Shown here piece after piece: positions 22,745 through 34,660 of a stretch of 64,000 nucleotides of DNA; positions within the stretch are counted from its first letter, which is position 1; each line of letters starts with the position of its first letter. Under the pieces are notes generated by a model. That model was not told the DNA's origin and searched no databases. It saw nothing but the letters and a program-made list of their open reading frames with translations. The translations under genes were made by a program, and so were the position numbers. Origin of the DNA: Ilyonectria destructans (Eukaryota; Ascomycota; Sordariomycetes; Hypocreales; Nectriaceae); assembly GCA_020740775.1 (NCBI GenBank), contig JAHEWK010000004.1, positions 806,001 to 870,000 of the forward strand, given 5' to 3'.

Positions 22745-25588
22745 GTTATCGGGGTCTGAAACGCTGTGGTTCTTGATATGTATTGTTTCGGGTTGGTCGG
22801 AAGGTCGCGTGTCGCTTGTTCGGGGATTCGACGACTGGGGCTGAATCGTGGAAGGACTCTGTCGGGTTTGGGGACGGGGTTTAAGGGAGCTCGGGGAGAG
22901 AGCTTGCAGGTGTCACAAAGAAGAGAGTAGGACCAACCTCTGAAACAACACAGGTAGAAACAGGCTTGGGTGGTCAAGTGAAGATGGTTGGTAGGGCTGT
23001 GGAATGCGAGGCAGCTGTTGGCTCGAAGCTGTGTAGGTACCATACTAACAACAAGCCACTGTTCATGCATGTAACCCCGGATGGAGGCCCAAGCTGGACC
23101 TTCCAGATTACAAGCAACGCTGAAGGGGAATTTCTGTCTGGGCTGACGCGATTATCGAGGCTGATGTGGGCGGTGGTAACAGTCTGTCCAGTGGAATCGG
23201 GCCTTTGTGGAGAATCAGGTTCCCAGAAAGACAGGATCACCAAGGACGTAATTAGAGGCAAACCCGAGACCTGGGGACGGCACAAGCCGACCAGGGATGC
23301 ATCAAGACATCTCCAGCTGATAAAAACATAAGTTATGGGGGGTCATTCGGCATGTACGTACGTGTATGTAGTACAGTCCAGGGCTGGCTTGCTCGGACGC
23401 GTTAGATAGAATTATACCTGGTTCATTGCGGAGCCGGGGACGGCAGCGTAGGAACGCTTTAATTGGTCAGAGAGTTCGGATCTACTGTCCTCAGCGACGC
23501 TTGTGATTGATGGAACGCTTCCACACTCTCCCATTCGCCCTGATACCTGGGGCGAGAAGACGAGACGAAAGGCGAGATGACAGAGTACGTACAGAACAGA
23601 GAGGGGATGGCTTGTGAAATCGTCTGGATATCGAGGGCCCGTCCATAGCACCGTTGATAAAACAAGTTGTGATGCTTGAGGGCTTGTAGGAATTGACGTT
23701 AATCTGTCCTGGTGTGTGCTGGGACCCTGTCAGAAGAAGCCGCGCATTCCCCCCCCCCACCTGGAGAGTTGAACATCCAGGGTATTCATCTGCCGGTTGA
23801 CCCCAGGGCCCTGTTGGTGTTGCCGAGATCCTTATTTCGCACCCTCCCGTACTCAAGTGCGGCGCTAGGGAGTTGCGATGTGAGACATTCAGTGGAGTTG
23901 AAGGCTTGAAGCCAGAACTCAGGGTCTTGGCAGTACATTGGACGACTTTTGGTTTTGAGACCAGGCTCACGACCAGGCTGCAGGGAGAAAGACGTGATGA
24001 TCGGAACCGTAGGACTACTTTGTCCCCCGGCGATCCCACATCGCATCGTCCCGCCCCGCAAGCAGGATACCACCGAAGCTCAAGGCCGGGATTGTCATGT
24101 CGCCATCCGCTATAGGAAGTACGGACAGACGCCTGTCAGTCCGTCGGTGGATGTTTCGTACACTGGAGCCTTCTATTTGCAGAGCCAGGCGGCCTGCAAA
24201 ACTGGGCGCACCCCTTCCCTCCTGGAACACGGCGCTGTCGGGATGGTCCGCTGGTACTAGCTCTCCCGGGAGTACGATGTGGAATGTAGCCCTAGAGCCT
24301 GATTTTTGTTGTTGTCTCGTCCCGCAGAGGATCACTCCACCGTGTCTCGGGGTGTGTGGCATTGTGCCCTTGGGTCTGATCATCTCCTGGTCAAGTTCAT
24401 CCCCCCCCCCTAATGCTGGCAACCGCCACTCGTCCTAGCTGTAACGCAGGTATCTATCATTTTGCTGGAAGGAAAAGTTGACAGGTGATGCACATCACAC
24501 CACACCTGTCCTTGCATCCAGTAAACCAGCCGGCAGTGAGACAGGAGGAGGGTGCAACAGGCTTCATGGATTGGTCAAACATGGCAGAGCAGCACTTTGC
24601 CCAGCCCAACCACACCATGCCGTAGTATATATCCGTGCGTCCGCAGATTTCACGGCTATAGCAGGCATTGACTTGTAGGATTTCGCTTCTTGGCAGACGG
24701 CTGATCCGGACCACTGGAGGGCGACTGAGCCAAGATGATACATCGAGGCCAGCCTCAACTCCTAAGCATAAGTCCTAATCGACACTCCACCACCCTCTCG
24801 GTTTCCGACAGGGTTAAACCGAGTATTCTCGACAGAGAGAGGTCAAACTAGCGCCTCCCTTGAGAACGGACTGAAGCTAGGAGCTGGGGGTTTGGCTCGA
24901 CGCGCCTCGGGGGACGCCAGGCAACGCAAGCTATGAACGTTCAATAGTAGAACCACACAACTGGATGCACTGGAAATTATGGGCAAAATAATCAAACCCA
25001 AAGACCTCCCTGGCTCGCACTGCAGTCAAACCATCCGCATTGTATCGTCCACGGGACGTCTGGGCAGAAGGGCCACGCACAGTGTCCATGACGAGGCTGT
25101 CCCCAAGAGGAAACCGCCGGACCCATGGCCAATTCTCGCCTGTAACTGTGGACTTTTGTACTTGTGGACTGTGATCTGCGTCTGCGGGGAGCGCTGAAGG
25201 TGGCCGAGGCTTTGTGTTGTGGAGCGGAACTTGTTCGTCCCGTGTGAGCCCCCTGTTGAGAATGTCATCGAACATGATCGGCACTTTCTTTTCTACCGCC
25301 TGACCCAACAGGCTCAGTGCTGTAATTGAGCCTCGTTCGTTGAACTCGTGGGTTTCAGATTCTGGGCTTCAGTTAGCACGTCGTGAATGCGGCAAGCAAC
25401 TGTGATTCACCGCGCTCTGCCTACTCTCCCGGGCCTCTCTTCGTCCTCTTCAACGATGCTACTCTTGCAGCACAGAGGCGGTCATCCTCTCTCAATCTTG
25501 ACCATTGCATCTTAGTGTAAGGCTCACCGTTATAGCTGAGGTTATCTTGTGCCTCTTCAACACTCCAACACTGTAGGTCTGTTTGACA
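22745..25588. promoter_or_regulatory. Long shared upstream region of the bZIP gene and its divergent neighbour
   Basis: These 2.8 kb separate two divergent starts. Frames here (22660-23070 -, 23491-24039 -, 24931-25308 -) have no motifs. The region just upstream of the bZIP ATG (22745-23070) is probably its 5' leader, and the overlapping minus frame there could act as an upstream ORF. Homopolymer C runs occur at about 23750 and 24403. Confidence 0.4.
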
Positions 25589-26464
25589 ATGCAGACCGCA
25601 GCCTCCCTTGCAGCCTCCAAGCCCCGTCGCTTCAAGCGAGAACGATCGGGCGACCCAATACTCATCAGCAGTTGCAGTCCCTCTCCGTCTCCCCGATCCA
25701 GCAAACGCTCCCGCGACCGAGTCTTTACAGCCTTGGAACATGGCGACCCCTTCCTCCGAACCCCTCGATCGATCACAACCGCCGACGACCTCGACGAAGT
25801 TGAGCTGAAACGATGCTTCGAGATTCTCCACGCTTGCGCTGTTGCCACAGACCCCACGGCAACTTTGACATCGACTCGGGAAACAATGGAAGGCTTCTTG
25901 GACGCCGTCTTCAAAGACTGGACGGGCAACGAACCGGACGAGCCGGCCAAGCCCGTCATGGACTTCGTTCTTCGCGAGTACATCGGTGTCGGCAATGTTT
26001 GCGGTGGGTTTCAGCATCAAAACTCTGATAACGATGAGCTGACCATTTCTTTTACAGAGCAACCCGGTAGTCACCGCGGCGCAAAGTCATGCGCTGACGC
26101 GCCGTTGTGCAGGGGCGTCGTTTACGTCATGGCTACGTACAGGAGCAGGCCTGCGCAGCTCGAGATTGGATACTGCCTTAATGAACCTTCCAGCGAGCAT
26201 TGCGAGTTCTTCTGCCCCATGGAACGCGACGATATCCGGTAGGACGGCATCGACTGGTTGGGGTTGCTGAAGAACGAGACCAAGCGCTCGTGCATTGCGA
26301 AGATCCACAAGTACAACAAGCACACGGCGGTCTGGCACGCTCGAAAGCTGATCCGGGGCTGGGCTAAGGGCAGCATCTCCATGGGCGAGGACAACACTGT
26401 GCTGTCGTTTGTGAAAAGGGAGGCTGTCAACGCAGTATTCGTCACAATGGGAGACGGCGCGTGA
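25589..26464 (+). pseudogene. Uncharacterised fungal gene interrupted by one in-frame TAG
   Basis: From the ATG at 25589 a frame runs to TAG at 26240-26242 and then stays open in the same frame to TGA at 26462-26464. Downstream codons are strongly G/C-ending and read like the same protein (DGIDWLGLLKNETKRSCIAK, then WHARKLIRGWAKGSISMGED). A 54-base intron at 26004-26057 (GTGGGT donor, GCTGAC branch, TTTACAG acceptor) is likely and keeps phase. The N-terminus is basic and Ser/Pro-rich. The middle contains RETMEGFLDAVFKDW and MDFVLREYIGVGNVC. I do not recognise a domain. Options are a recent nonsense mutation (CAG to TAG would suffice), an extra intron ending at the TAG, or a real shorter protein. 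The coordinates cover both parts. Confidence 0.5.
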
Positions 26465-26703
26465 TCAGGGGAGGGTTTGGGACTTGGGGCGTTACAAAGA
26501 GCCATGAGGAGTCAATCGAAGCAATGGATGACATGGAGTTTTCAATTGAACGGGGCACACAGTTATGGACGTCCCGAATTAGGACGGTAACTCATTATAA
26601 TCATATTAGCCTCTCAAGCTTTTGCCCAGACCCTGGGATTTCTACTTGGTTCCCAACCACTTTTGAGCTCCATACCCAGCCACCACTAAGACCTGCAACA
26701 ACA

Positions 26704-28867
26704 CTATGCTTCTTGTTTCAAATGATTTTTGATCGATCGAAGGTTCGTCGGGTGAACATGGTCGTGACCCTCGTGGTCCTCTTCGTCATCCCCAGGCCAG
26801 TCCGGGAACCCATCCTCAAACAGTTCCTCCAGCACATCCCGCTTCTCGCTATCATCCAACTTGGCATTTCGCATTGTCTTCTCCCATATGGTATACTCCG
26901 AGTCTGTTAACAGGCACTCGTCCAGCATGGCCTCCAAAGCCTGGTTGTCAAGTCTCTCGCCGATGAAGACCAGCTCTTGGCGACGATCGCCCCACTCGCC
27001 TCCCATTTTGATATCATGCTGTACAAGGCCATCGACCTCTTCATCGCCAGTGGTATATTCCTCTGGTGGAAGAGTGCAGAACCATGGGCGACCGCCGGTC
27101 ATGGTTAGCATGGCACCTGCTTGTGACCAATCGCCAGCGCGGTTTGGGCGGGTGGCTAAGAAGAACTCTCCCTTGGATCGAAAGAGCCGACCAAGAGTGG
27201 GACTTTTCCGCTTGTTCTCGAGGATTACCTCGTTTGAAGGCGGGCAAAGATCTTCAGATTCCAGCATTGTGTGATCCTCGTCGAATTGGACAACGGCTCC
27301 GTCCTTTTTAGGTGATGCGGAGGGCGAAGGGACCGTCTGCACTGTTGAATGCGAACTTTGAGGAGAAGACTGCGCGGAACACTTGCCACTTGAAGACATC
27401 TCTTCCATGTCTTGTTCGTCGCCGTCAACGGTTTCAGCATCCTCGTAGTCTATCATCTCCATGTCATCATCTTCGTCGTCGTCTTCCTCATCCTCATCCT
27501 CGTCGTCCCCGGGGGACTCAAGTTGTAGGATGAACTTGTCATACAGCAAAGCCCACAGTCGCCGAGGATGAAATGGCCGACGCCGACTGTAGATGAAGCT
27601 TCGGACATTGTATTCCTCTGTCTCCGGCTTAGGTGTGACTACATTCCTCCCATTGACCTAAGCAAGAGATTGTTAGCCGGAGCGCTGAAAAGGATGTGTG
27701 CCATCGAGTACTGTGACAAGAAACGGGTACAAGTTGTAAACGAAGTGTCAAGATAGATACTACTTACTTCACGAACTGTCATGGCATGGAGGTCCTGAAG
27801 CCAGCCATAGCCGGATTGGGCGACTTGTAGATTGAACAAGCCAGTGTTGACAATTTCTTTGACATCAATCTTGCCATAGCTGGACTCCAGAATCTTAGCG
27901 CGGTGGTTTAGCTTTTGGATCAAGCTGAGCAACTGAGGCTTGGTTTCACTATCGATCTATGGCGAATTAGAAACCTCCAATAACACACGACGATCAACTT
28001 ACCATGTCGACTTTGTTCAGGATGATGACATCGGCGAACTCTATCTGGTCAACCATCAGGTCCGACACAGTGCGTTCATCTTCTGGTGTAACATCATCAC
28101 GGCGAGATGAAATCAAGTCTCCGGTGTCGAAGTCGTGAAGCATGGTGAATGCATCAATGACTGTCACAGTAGTGTCCAGTCGAGCAAACTTTTCCAGGCC
28201 TCCAGCTTCCTTGCTAAGCGAATGTTAGTAGAGCTCGGAGAAGTGCATCATGTTACTGACAGTTGATTGAGAACCCTGAGCATGTCGTCGTCTAAGCCTG
28301 CAACGCCATCTAAGGTGCCCATGGCTCCCATCTGCTCGGCGAGGCGAGAGTCAAACGTCTCAGCAACCTGCTCTGGTTCACTAATACCGCTGCTTTCAAT
28401 GATTATGTAGTCAAACTGTTGAAGCTGTGCAAGACGAACAAGTTCCTCCAGCAAGTCTCCTCGTAATGTGCAGCAGATGCAGCCATTCTGTAGTGCAATG
28501 ACTTTCTCGTTCGTCTTCGTGAGGTGGTGGGTTTGCTTGATCAGGGCGGCATCGACGTTGATACTAGATGAGTGGTAAGAAACGGAACGACACAAACATT
28601 ATGAAGGGGGAGGCTCACGCTCCAATATCATTGACAACGACAGCGATACGTAGACCATGTTCGCTACGGAGGATATGTTGAAGCAGAGTCGTCTTGCCAG
28701 ATCCCTAAATGTAGATAGTAAGCAATTGAGCAGCACTCGGCACCCCAGGAGACAGGGGAATTTACCAGAAATCCAGACAGAAGCGTGACGGGCAACGCCT
28801 TTGGAGGAATGGCTGTTTTCTTCTGAGCCTTCCTTTTAGAACTCGCCTTGACTCGAATGTTGGCCAT
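26704..28867 (-). CDS. G3E-family GTPase / metallochaperone (COG0523, CobW-like)
   Basis: Six exons (28867-28766, 28704-28619, 28563-28261, 28213-28003, 27956-27768, 27657-26704) join in phase to 614 residues. The signature motifs are all there: LLSGFL-GSGKTTLLQHIL (P-loop, split by intron 1), NGCICCTLRGDL (metal-binding CxCC), IIIESSGISEPEQVAE, and NKVD. CobW_C follows, from FHPRRLWALLYD to the end (TIWEKTMRNAKLD). Between the start of CobW_C and its second half lies a ~100-residue acidic/Ser insert (DDEDEDEEDDDEDDDMEMID). The C-terminus carries a His-rich HEGHDHVH stretch suited to binding metal. Known family role: GTP-dependent delivery of zinc or other metals to client enzymes. The donor of intron 3 is GTCAGT and its placement rests on the LKEAGGLEKFA reading. 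Confidence 0.88.
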
Positions 28868-31846
28868 TTTGATGACGAAAAAAATGGAAATGTGAGAGAC
28901 GAGAAGGAGACGAGACCGGATTGCAGAGGAGAGCGTGACGATACAGGTCAATGGTCAGAAAATAGCACAGAATACAGCAGCTTAATATACTCGCCATCTA
29001 CTCACTTACTCGATACTTCGTTTACATGTGAGTCTGGTCATCAAGGTGCTACCCTGTGGCCATCAAGGTATCGCGACCCCAGCTTTCTCACCTATGATGA
29101 CATTTGCAGGCAATCAATTGGCTCCTTTGTTTAGACGCTCAGGAACTGTGGGTTAATTTAGATCAAAATAGGTATAGACACTGGAAAGTCGGGGTCCCTC
29201 ATGCAGAGCCGCGTTGGGCTTGAGACGACAATACAACAAGGTACCGGCAGATGAGGCCATGTCGGCGCAGAATGTCTGGACTGGTACATCAGAAATCCGG
29301 CAGCTTCCGCTCACCGGTGTTTGCTTTGGGTATGGGCAATCTTGAAGAGGCACCTTGTTGGCCTCACAACTAAGACATCATACTTGTCAAGCAAGAGTTT
29401 GTACATGTGGTACCGTCTTAACTATTTTTGAACAATTCGTCCAACGCCGAGGATTCCCTTGGCTATTCCTTATCATTCATGTATTTATTGATACAAAGTA
29501 GATCCATGTATGTATCTGGCTCCGGTCAATCCGCTTTTTACATATTCACGTTAGGGGGGTTTTCACCTAATCCATCGCTTCCCGTCTTTCTGTCAACGAT
29601 CATACTTATCGAACTTGATGTTATGCGATTTAATTGCGCACATAGTTTAGTCGTATGGGTTTATTCTGTTTCAACATGAAGTATTTAGAAATCCCGAGAT
29701 CGCGAGATATGTATTCGACGGTAGCAAGGCGTAGGAGCGTGAATATAGAAGCACAGTTGCAGCCACTGCACATCACACAAAGAGAAAGTTAGTAATAACT
29801 AAAAAGGGACCTTTGAGTGTAAATTTTCTTGTTATTCAGTCCAATACACGGGAAAATTTCTAGAAAGTGAGCGGTTGTGTTGAGCTACCTTTCTGGCTGC
29901 GATTATGCCCCAGCTTCGTTGCAAACGCCACTAGTAAACCATCCCATACCTTGAACCAAATTTCTTCCATCTGTGGTTGATTTTTATTCATCAGGCCCGG
30001 TTGATATGGTGCATGGTTGTGGTCCTGGTGCCGTTAGCTTCGGTCCAAACTGATCTACGAGAGAACCATGTTAAACCCGCTTAGATTGAGCATCAGCACT
30101 CGATTAAGCCCGAATGGAAAAGAAATAAAATACAAGGATGTTTGATATTCAGGTCATAATAGCCCTTTCTCTTCAATGCTTGATTTTAGATCGAAACTAT
30201 GTAGCTGGGTCCTACTGTACTACCGTCTATTCTAATCGTAGACGTAATTTTCCCAGACTGGGGCGGCATTGCGACATCCAATACGTTGGCTTATTATATA
30301 AGCCCGTAGAGCAAACCCTAGTCTTGGGTTAACTTTAGGGGATTGCCGAACTCGGCTGCTTTCCCATGGTCAAGGACAACGATTTGAGCGGAGTCCCAAG
30401 ATGGTGCTGATGTGATGGTAATACTAGTTACAGTGCGACCTTTAAATGTTTCGCCTCATAATAATTCCTTCAGCATGGCATCGGGCTCATCGCCAAGAGA
30501 AGCCTAGTTTGGCGTAATCAGTGGCTGCAACGCAATGATAAGTGAGATGAAGGGATCAACCCACGATCGCCTCGTCCAAAACTAGTGTAGAACTTGGCCA
30601 TTGAACACTCCGGGCTAGGGAAATGAGTGGCCGCTGTTCTCGACTCAAATTGGGGCCTAAATCTATATCAGATGATTTGATTCAATTCATGTTCTTTCAA
30701 GATGGTGAAAGGAGAGATGTGGAAACGCACTCCCTCTCGCATTTGCCCCCAGTTGGCCCTTCATCTGTACCATGGAGCCTTTGGACTGGCCTTGCTATTC
30801 AAGGTCCCGTTCTGCAGAAGTAATATTAATCTCGGCCCTCAATGTTTTAACGGATAATCCAATTGAGAGTGATTTGCTCAGCGTATAAAATCTCTGAATT
30901 GGCCATAGAGGGGGAGAGGTCCCCTTTCTAATGTGGTAGAATCTTGAGGTTGTTTGGCATGTCATGGTCGTCAAAGAAGACCAGCTAGTTTCTAAAGCGC
31001 GGCAGATTCCCGGAGGGAGGAAAGCGACTTGGGCCACCGAAACTACGAACAGAGACAAAGCGACTGTAATTGTGGCGCCTGATTAAATGAGTTATTGAAG
31101 GTGATGAAGCGCTGAAGTAGTTGGGACTGAACAAGTATCAAAGAGATCGCTCACGAGCCTGAATAGTGCATACTATCAATACTAAAGGTCAATGCGTTAA
31201 TTACTACCACGAGAGGTAAATTATCCCCAAGGGTAATATCTCGTACGTCTCAAAAGCTTTGCAAACGGTGGAATGGGTCAGCACTAGGGGTAGGAAGTTG
31301 TGGTAGCTAAATTCCGAGCTCAGAAATTGTACAAAGAGCCACATGAATTCGCATTTCCCTCATTGTGTCTAAAACGTTACCCAATGTGCATTGGTGACGG
31401 AAGTGTGATTGTGAGGTAAAGATGAAGCAAAAACATCACTGAGGAGGGAGAAACGCGACCGTTTATTGTACACCCGCGTTGTGTCCAAAGCCTCAGGTTT
31501 GCTAGTTGGAAGTTCAAGAGAAAACAAATGGAGAAGAACAAATGAATTGGAGCACAAAAAGAAGGGATAATGCAGAAGCCTAGAGTGCATATTCATGCCA
31601 CTTCCCTCTGGTCGAGGGTGTGTTGTGTGATGCACATATCTCGGTGGTTGGAAACACGAACCTAAACAGTAAGGATGAAAGCAACATAAATACACACACA
31701 CACACTCACACACACCTTCTCATTCTCTCTCTCTCTCGCACGCGCACACACATACATACACACTTCAAAACCACTCACTATTTCCTTCCTTCTCAACTTT
31801 CCCCCACGATCAACTGCTCATCATAAAACTCTATCCGCTATCCGCA
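28868..31846. other. 3.0-kb AT-richer intergenic region
   Basis: Left end is the G3E GTPase promoter. The remainder has frequent stops in all frames and only small frames (for example 29428-29679, 30138-30332). A CA/CT microsatellite closes it. No gene supported. Confidence 0.45.
31691..31763. repeat. CA/CT microsatellite
   Basis: Runs of CA, then CTCT, then CACACATACATACACAC. It would be length-variable between strains. Confidence 0.85.
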
Positions 31847-32395
31847 ATGGCCTCACGTCGTGTTAAGAGGCTTACCATTCCTCCGGATAACTCTAACTAG
31901 CGGCCAGATATCTTACAGTGATTGGGGGTAGGCTCTTGGGAGCAACTGAGACAGATGGCGTTGCCAGACTGCGAGTCGAGACGGAGAGATGGGAGGCCCA
32001 AAAAGCCACCAAGTGTCTCGTAAATCGCAATCTCAGGGACCCAATGCGACAAAACCATGCGTAAGCATTCAACAACAGGCTCGTGGATGATCCATTTCTG
32101 ACTTATTCTACGTCAACAGATGTCGAACTCGGGCGATGGTAGTATCGATGAAGTCAAACAACGCAGCGCGCTCGAATCCCAAGAAGACGATTCTGACAGT
32201 CTATCCAAGGGCGATGGTGAAAAAGAAGAAGAAGAGTAAATGAAAGGTGACAAGGAGATTGGCGCCGATCATGATTCAGGTCACGAGGTTAAAGACGATG
32301 AGGAGGCTGAAGGAGCATTTGACGAAGGATTTAAGCTTGGCTCTGGGGGCAATTTCGAGCACGTTCTTAAAGAACTCAACCAGAATAAGAATTAG
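31847..32395 (+). pseudogene. Possible degenerate gene: AT-hook-like and acidic-tail frame with five stops
   Basis: One frame from ATG 31847 to TAG 32393 reads as consistent pieces separated by stops at 31898, 31919, 32021, 32099 and 32237. The pieces include MASRRVKRLTIPPDNSN, then SWEQLRQMALPDCESRRRDG followed by RPKKPPS (an AT-hook-like GRPKKP core). An acidic part follows (QEDDSDSLSKGDGEKEEEE, then GADHDSGHEVKDDEEAEGAF). Every stop is one C-to-T or G-to-A step from a Gln, Trp or Arg codon. Caution: five stops in 183 codons is not rarer than chance. A strong-looking intron (32061-32119) also exists but changes phase into the acidic part. Family unknown. Confidence 0.3.
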
Positions 32396-32863
32396 TAGGC
32401 AGGCATCGAGGAATCGAGGCATCGAGGCATCGTTGAGCATTGCAAGTGGCATTCAACCGATAGATGTGACGAGTTGCGGTGTCACCATCGAAGCTGGGTA
32501 GACTGAAAGGGGTGCATCCAATACAATGGCATCCTGGAAAGAAGAAAACATGAGACCTCTTTCCGTGGGAAATGCCATTCAAGAATGCAGTTGCGCCTTT
32601 AGCTGGTGGCCGAGAAGTTCATGACTAGATGGTCACCATTGTAAATCCCGTGGGTGACTGCAAGTAATGTGTGTGGGTTATGCATGGATGAGCTCCTACA
32701 ACACAGACACCAGAACGTAATTGACTGCCCTGCTTCACCTGAAGCTGCAATAATATAAAATAAATTAAGTAGCGAGTTAAGTTGAAGATCTAAATGGTTC
32801 TGCTTTTCGCGACCGTATATTCCTACTCATTTTGGAAGTGCCGTTTCGTATACTGACTGGTAT
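32396..32863. other. Intergenic, with a short ATCGAGGC-type repeat
   Basis: About 32403-32432 holds three to four near-copies of CGAGGCAT/CGAGGAAT in tandem. Otherwise nothing is seen. The right end is the 3' flank of the nitrilase-like gene. Confidence 0.5.
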
Positions 32864-33855
32864 CTACCTGCTCAGAGTGTGCCTATAGTGCCAAGACTCA
32901 CCCTGCACGTCCATTCTAATCTTGTAGTTTTCCTCCGCTATTTTTAACACATTTAGATCTACAGGAACGACCTCCATCTTCTCCTCTCCAACTCCGATTC
33001 GTCCCAATGCACCCTGAATCGGCATGGCGACGCAGCTGAGCCCGCCTGCGTTGCAGAAGGCAATGGCTGCGGTATTCTCAAACGCACGCAAGGTCGTCGC
33101 AGTCTCCAGGAAGACCTTCTCGGCGTCAGGGTTAAGCTCCAGTCCATCCCCGCCGGCATCCGTCATGTACCACCAAGACGGAATGAGGATCAGCTCGGCG
33201 CCATCAGCAATCAAGGCCCTGAATGCCTCAGGGAACGCCAAGTCCCAGCAGATGAGCATCCCGGCGCGCACAGGGCGGCCATCGGCGTGCTTCAGCGGCG
33301 TGTCGAATGCGACGTGAGGGCTGTGTCCCGACGAGGTGAGATGCGGACGCTCTGGATGCCACAAGTTCTTCTTCTGGTACGAGCCGCAAATGTCGCCTGT
33401 ACCGGCTGCGAGGAAATGGGCCATGTTATGCAGCTCCTCCTTCTCACTTCCAGACTCAGTAGCGACTGATTGAAACCCGCAAATTGTGCCCGGTACAATG
33501 TTGATGTTGAGCTCACGCGCGAGCTCCTGATACTTGGCCAAGTACGAGGCGGACTCACGGGTCGCTGAAAAGAAGTCGGGGTGATCGGGAACCCATGATG
33601 TTAGGTGGTATTCCGGCAACAGTGCGATGTCACAGCCCTTGGACGCAGCATCTCGAATGTATTTCGCAGCGGTGTTGAAGTTTTCCTCCACCGCGACCGG
33701 CTGGAGAATTGTCTCAGTATGGCTCTAATGTCGCGACTCCAAGGAGACAGAGTTGGAGACGTGGTGAAGTGCGGGGAATGAGACTCCGGATGAAAATAGC
33801 ATTCACTCACCTTTGGGTCGAACTGAATCAGTGCAATCTGATAAACCGGTGCCAT
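32864..33855 (-). CDS. Carbon-nitrogen hydrolase (nitrilase superfamily)
   Basis: Two exons (33855-33811, 33700-32864) give 293 residues. The 110-base intron joins IALIQFDPK to PVAVEENFNTAAKYI. The catalytic triad is complete: Glu in ALLPEYHL, Lys in SYQKKNLWHPER and Cys in GMLICWDLAFPEAF. A second Glu/Trp block (LILIPSWWYMTDAGG) and a C-terminal FCNAGGLSCVAMPIQGALG also match the fold. Members hydrolyse amides, nitriles or N-carbamoyl compounds through a Cys thioester. The CWD after the nucleophile favours an amidase or N-carbamoylase over a true nitrilase (inference). There is no targeting signal, so it is probably cytosolic. Its neighbour is the AtuA-like pseudogene, whose start is 0.8 kb away and divergent. 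Confidence 0.88.
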
Positions 33856-34660
33856 GATGAAGAGTTTACAGGTTGATGCAGAGGCACAGAGGATGAGGCG
33901 AGGATGAGGCGAGGCTGAGGTACAATTATCTCGATAAGGCCACAATGTGCCGTCCGTACCGTAGTCGTACGAAGTGGGGAGGCTTGTGGCGAGAAGTGGG
34001 TTTCTTACTTAAGTGCATGACATAGCTTGGTCTAAGCTGTTTTGTCTTGTCATTCGTAGTCAATTTTATTAGTTAGTTCGCCATTTAGCATGTCGGATCC
34101 GTCGGTGAGGTTCTAGAAGGACGTTTCCACCAGTGGCCAAAATGAGAGCCACCATCTTCTTTGTCGGACACTTATATTGCGATGCGATTGGGGAGAAGGT
34201 CGGATACTGGGTTCCGTCTCTTTGTTAAGATACAGTCGCGTTTCACCAGTTTCCTATCTAGACGAGTTGTTAGGTTGTTTTGTGATTTAAGTCGTTGGTC
34301 GTTGGTTCCTCTGAGGCGGGATGCGGGCCGATGCAGTAGAACTGCGCTCCACTCTTTGGAAAGACATGCATCAATAACTACAGCCTCATGTCTCTAAAAT
34401 CTAGCTCTACCGAGGCAATTTATACAGCGCGATTTATCTTCCGGTAGTGGTTCAAGTCGTCCTGACTCAAGCGTGGGACCCCGCAGTTTGGCGTAGCTCT
34501 CCATGGGAACCCGTGGGGGAGGATGTTATCCGGGATCCTTATGTGGTTATATAAAAGCGAAGTGAGAGAGGAGAGACCCCGAAGCGAACAGACTGTCAGG
34601 CGTGATAGTTATTTTGGCATTTATTAAAACAAGTGAAAAGACTTCAGACACGGATGCACA
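33856..34660. promoter_or_regulatory. Divergent promoter region: C-N hydrolase and AtuA-like pseudogene
   Basis: Near the hydrolase start lies a GA-rich imperfect repeat (GATGAGGCGAG, about 33891-33917). On the other side a good TATA box serves the pseudogene. No gene seen between. Confidence 0.45.
34548..34557 (+). promoter_or_regulatory. TATA box upstream of the AtuA-like pseudogene
   Basis: TATATAAAAG, 104 bases before the ATG at 34661. The promoter looks intact although the coding region is broken, which suggests recent decay. Confidence 0.5.
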
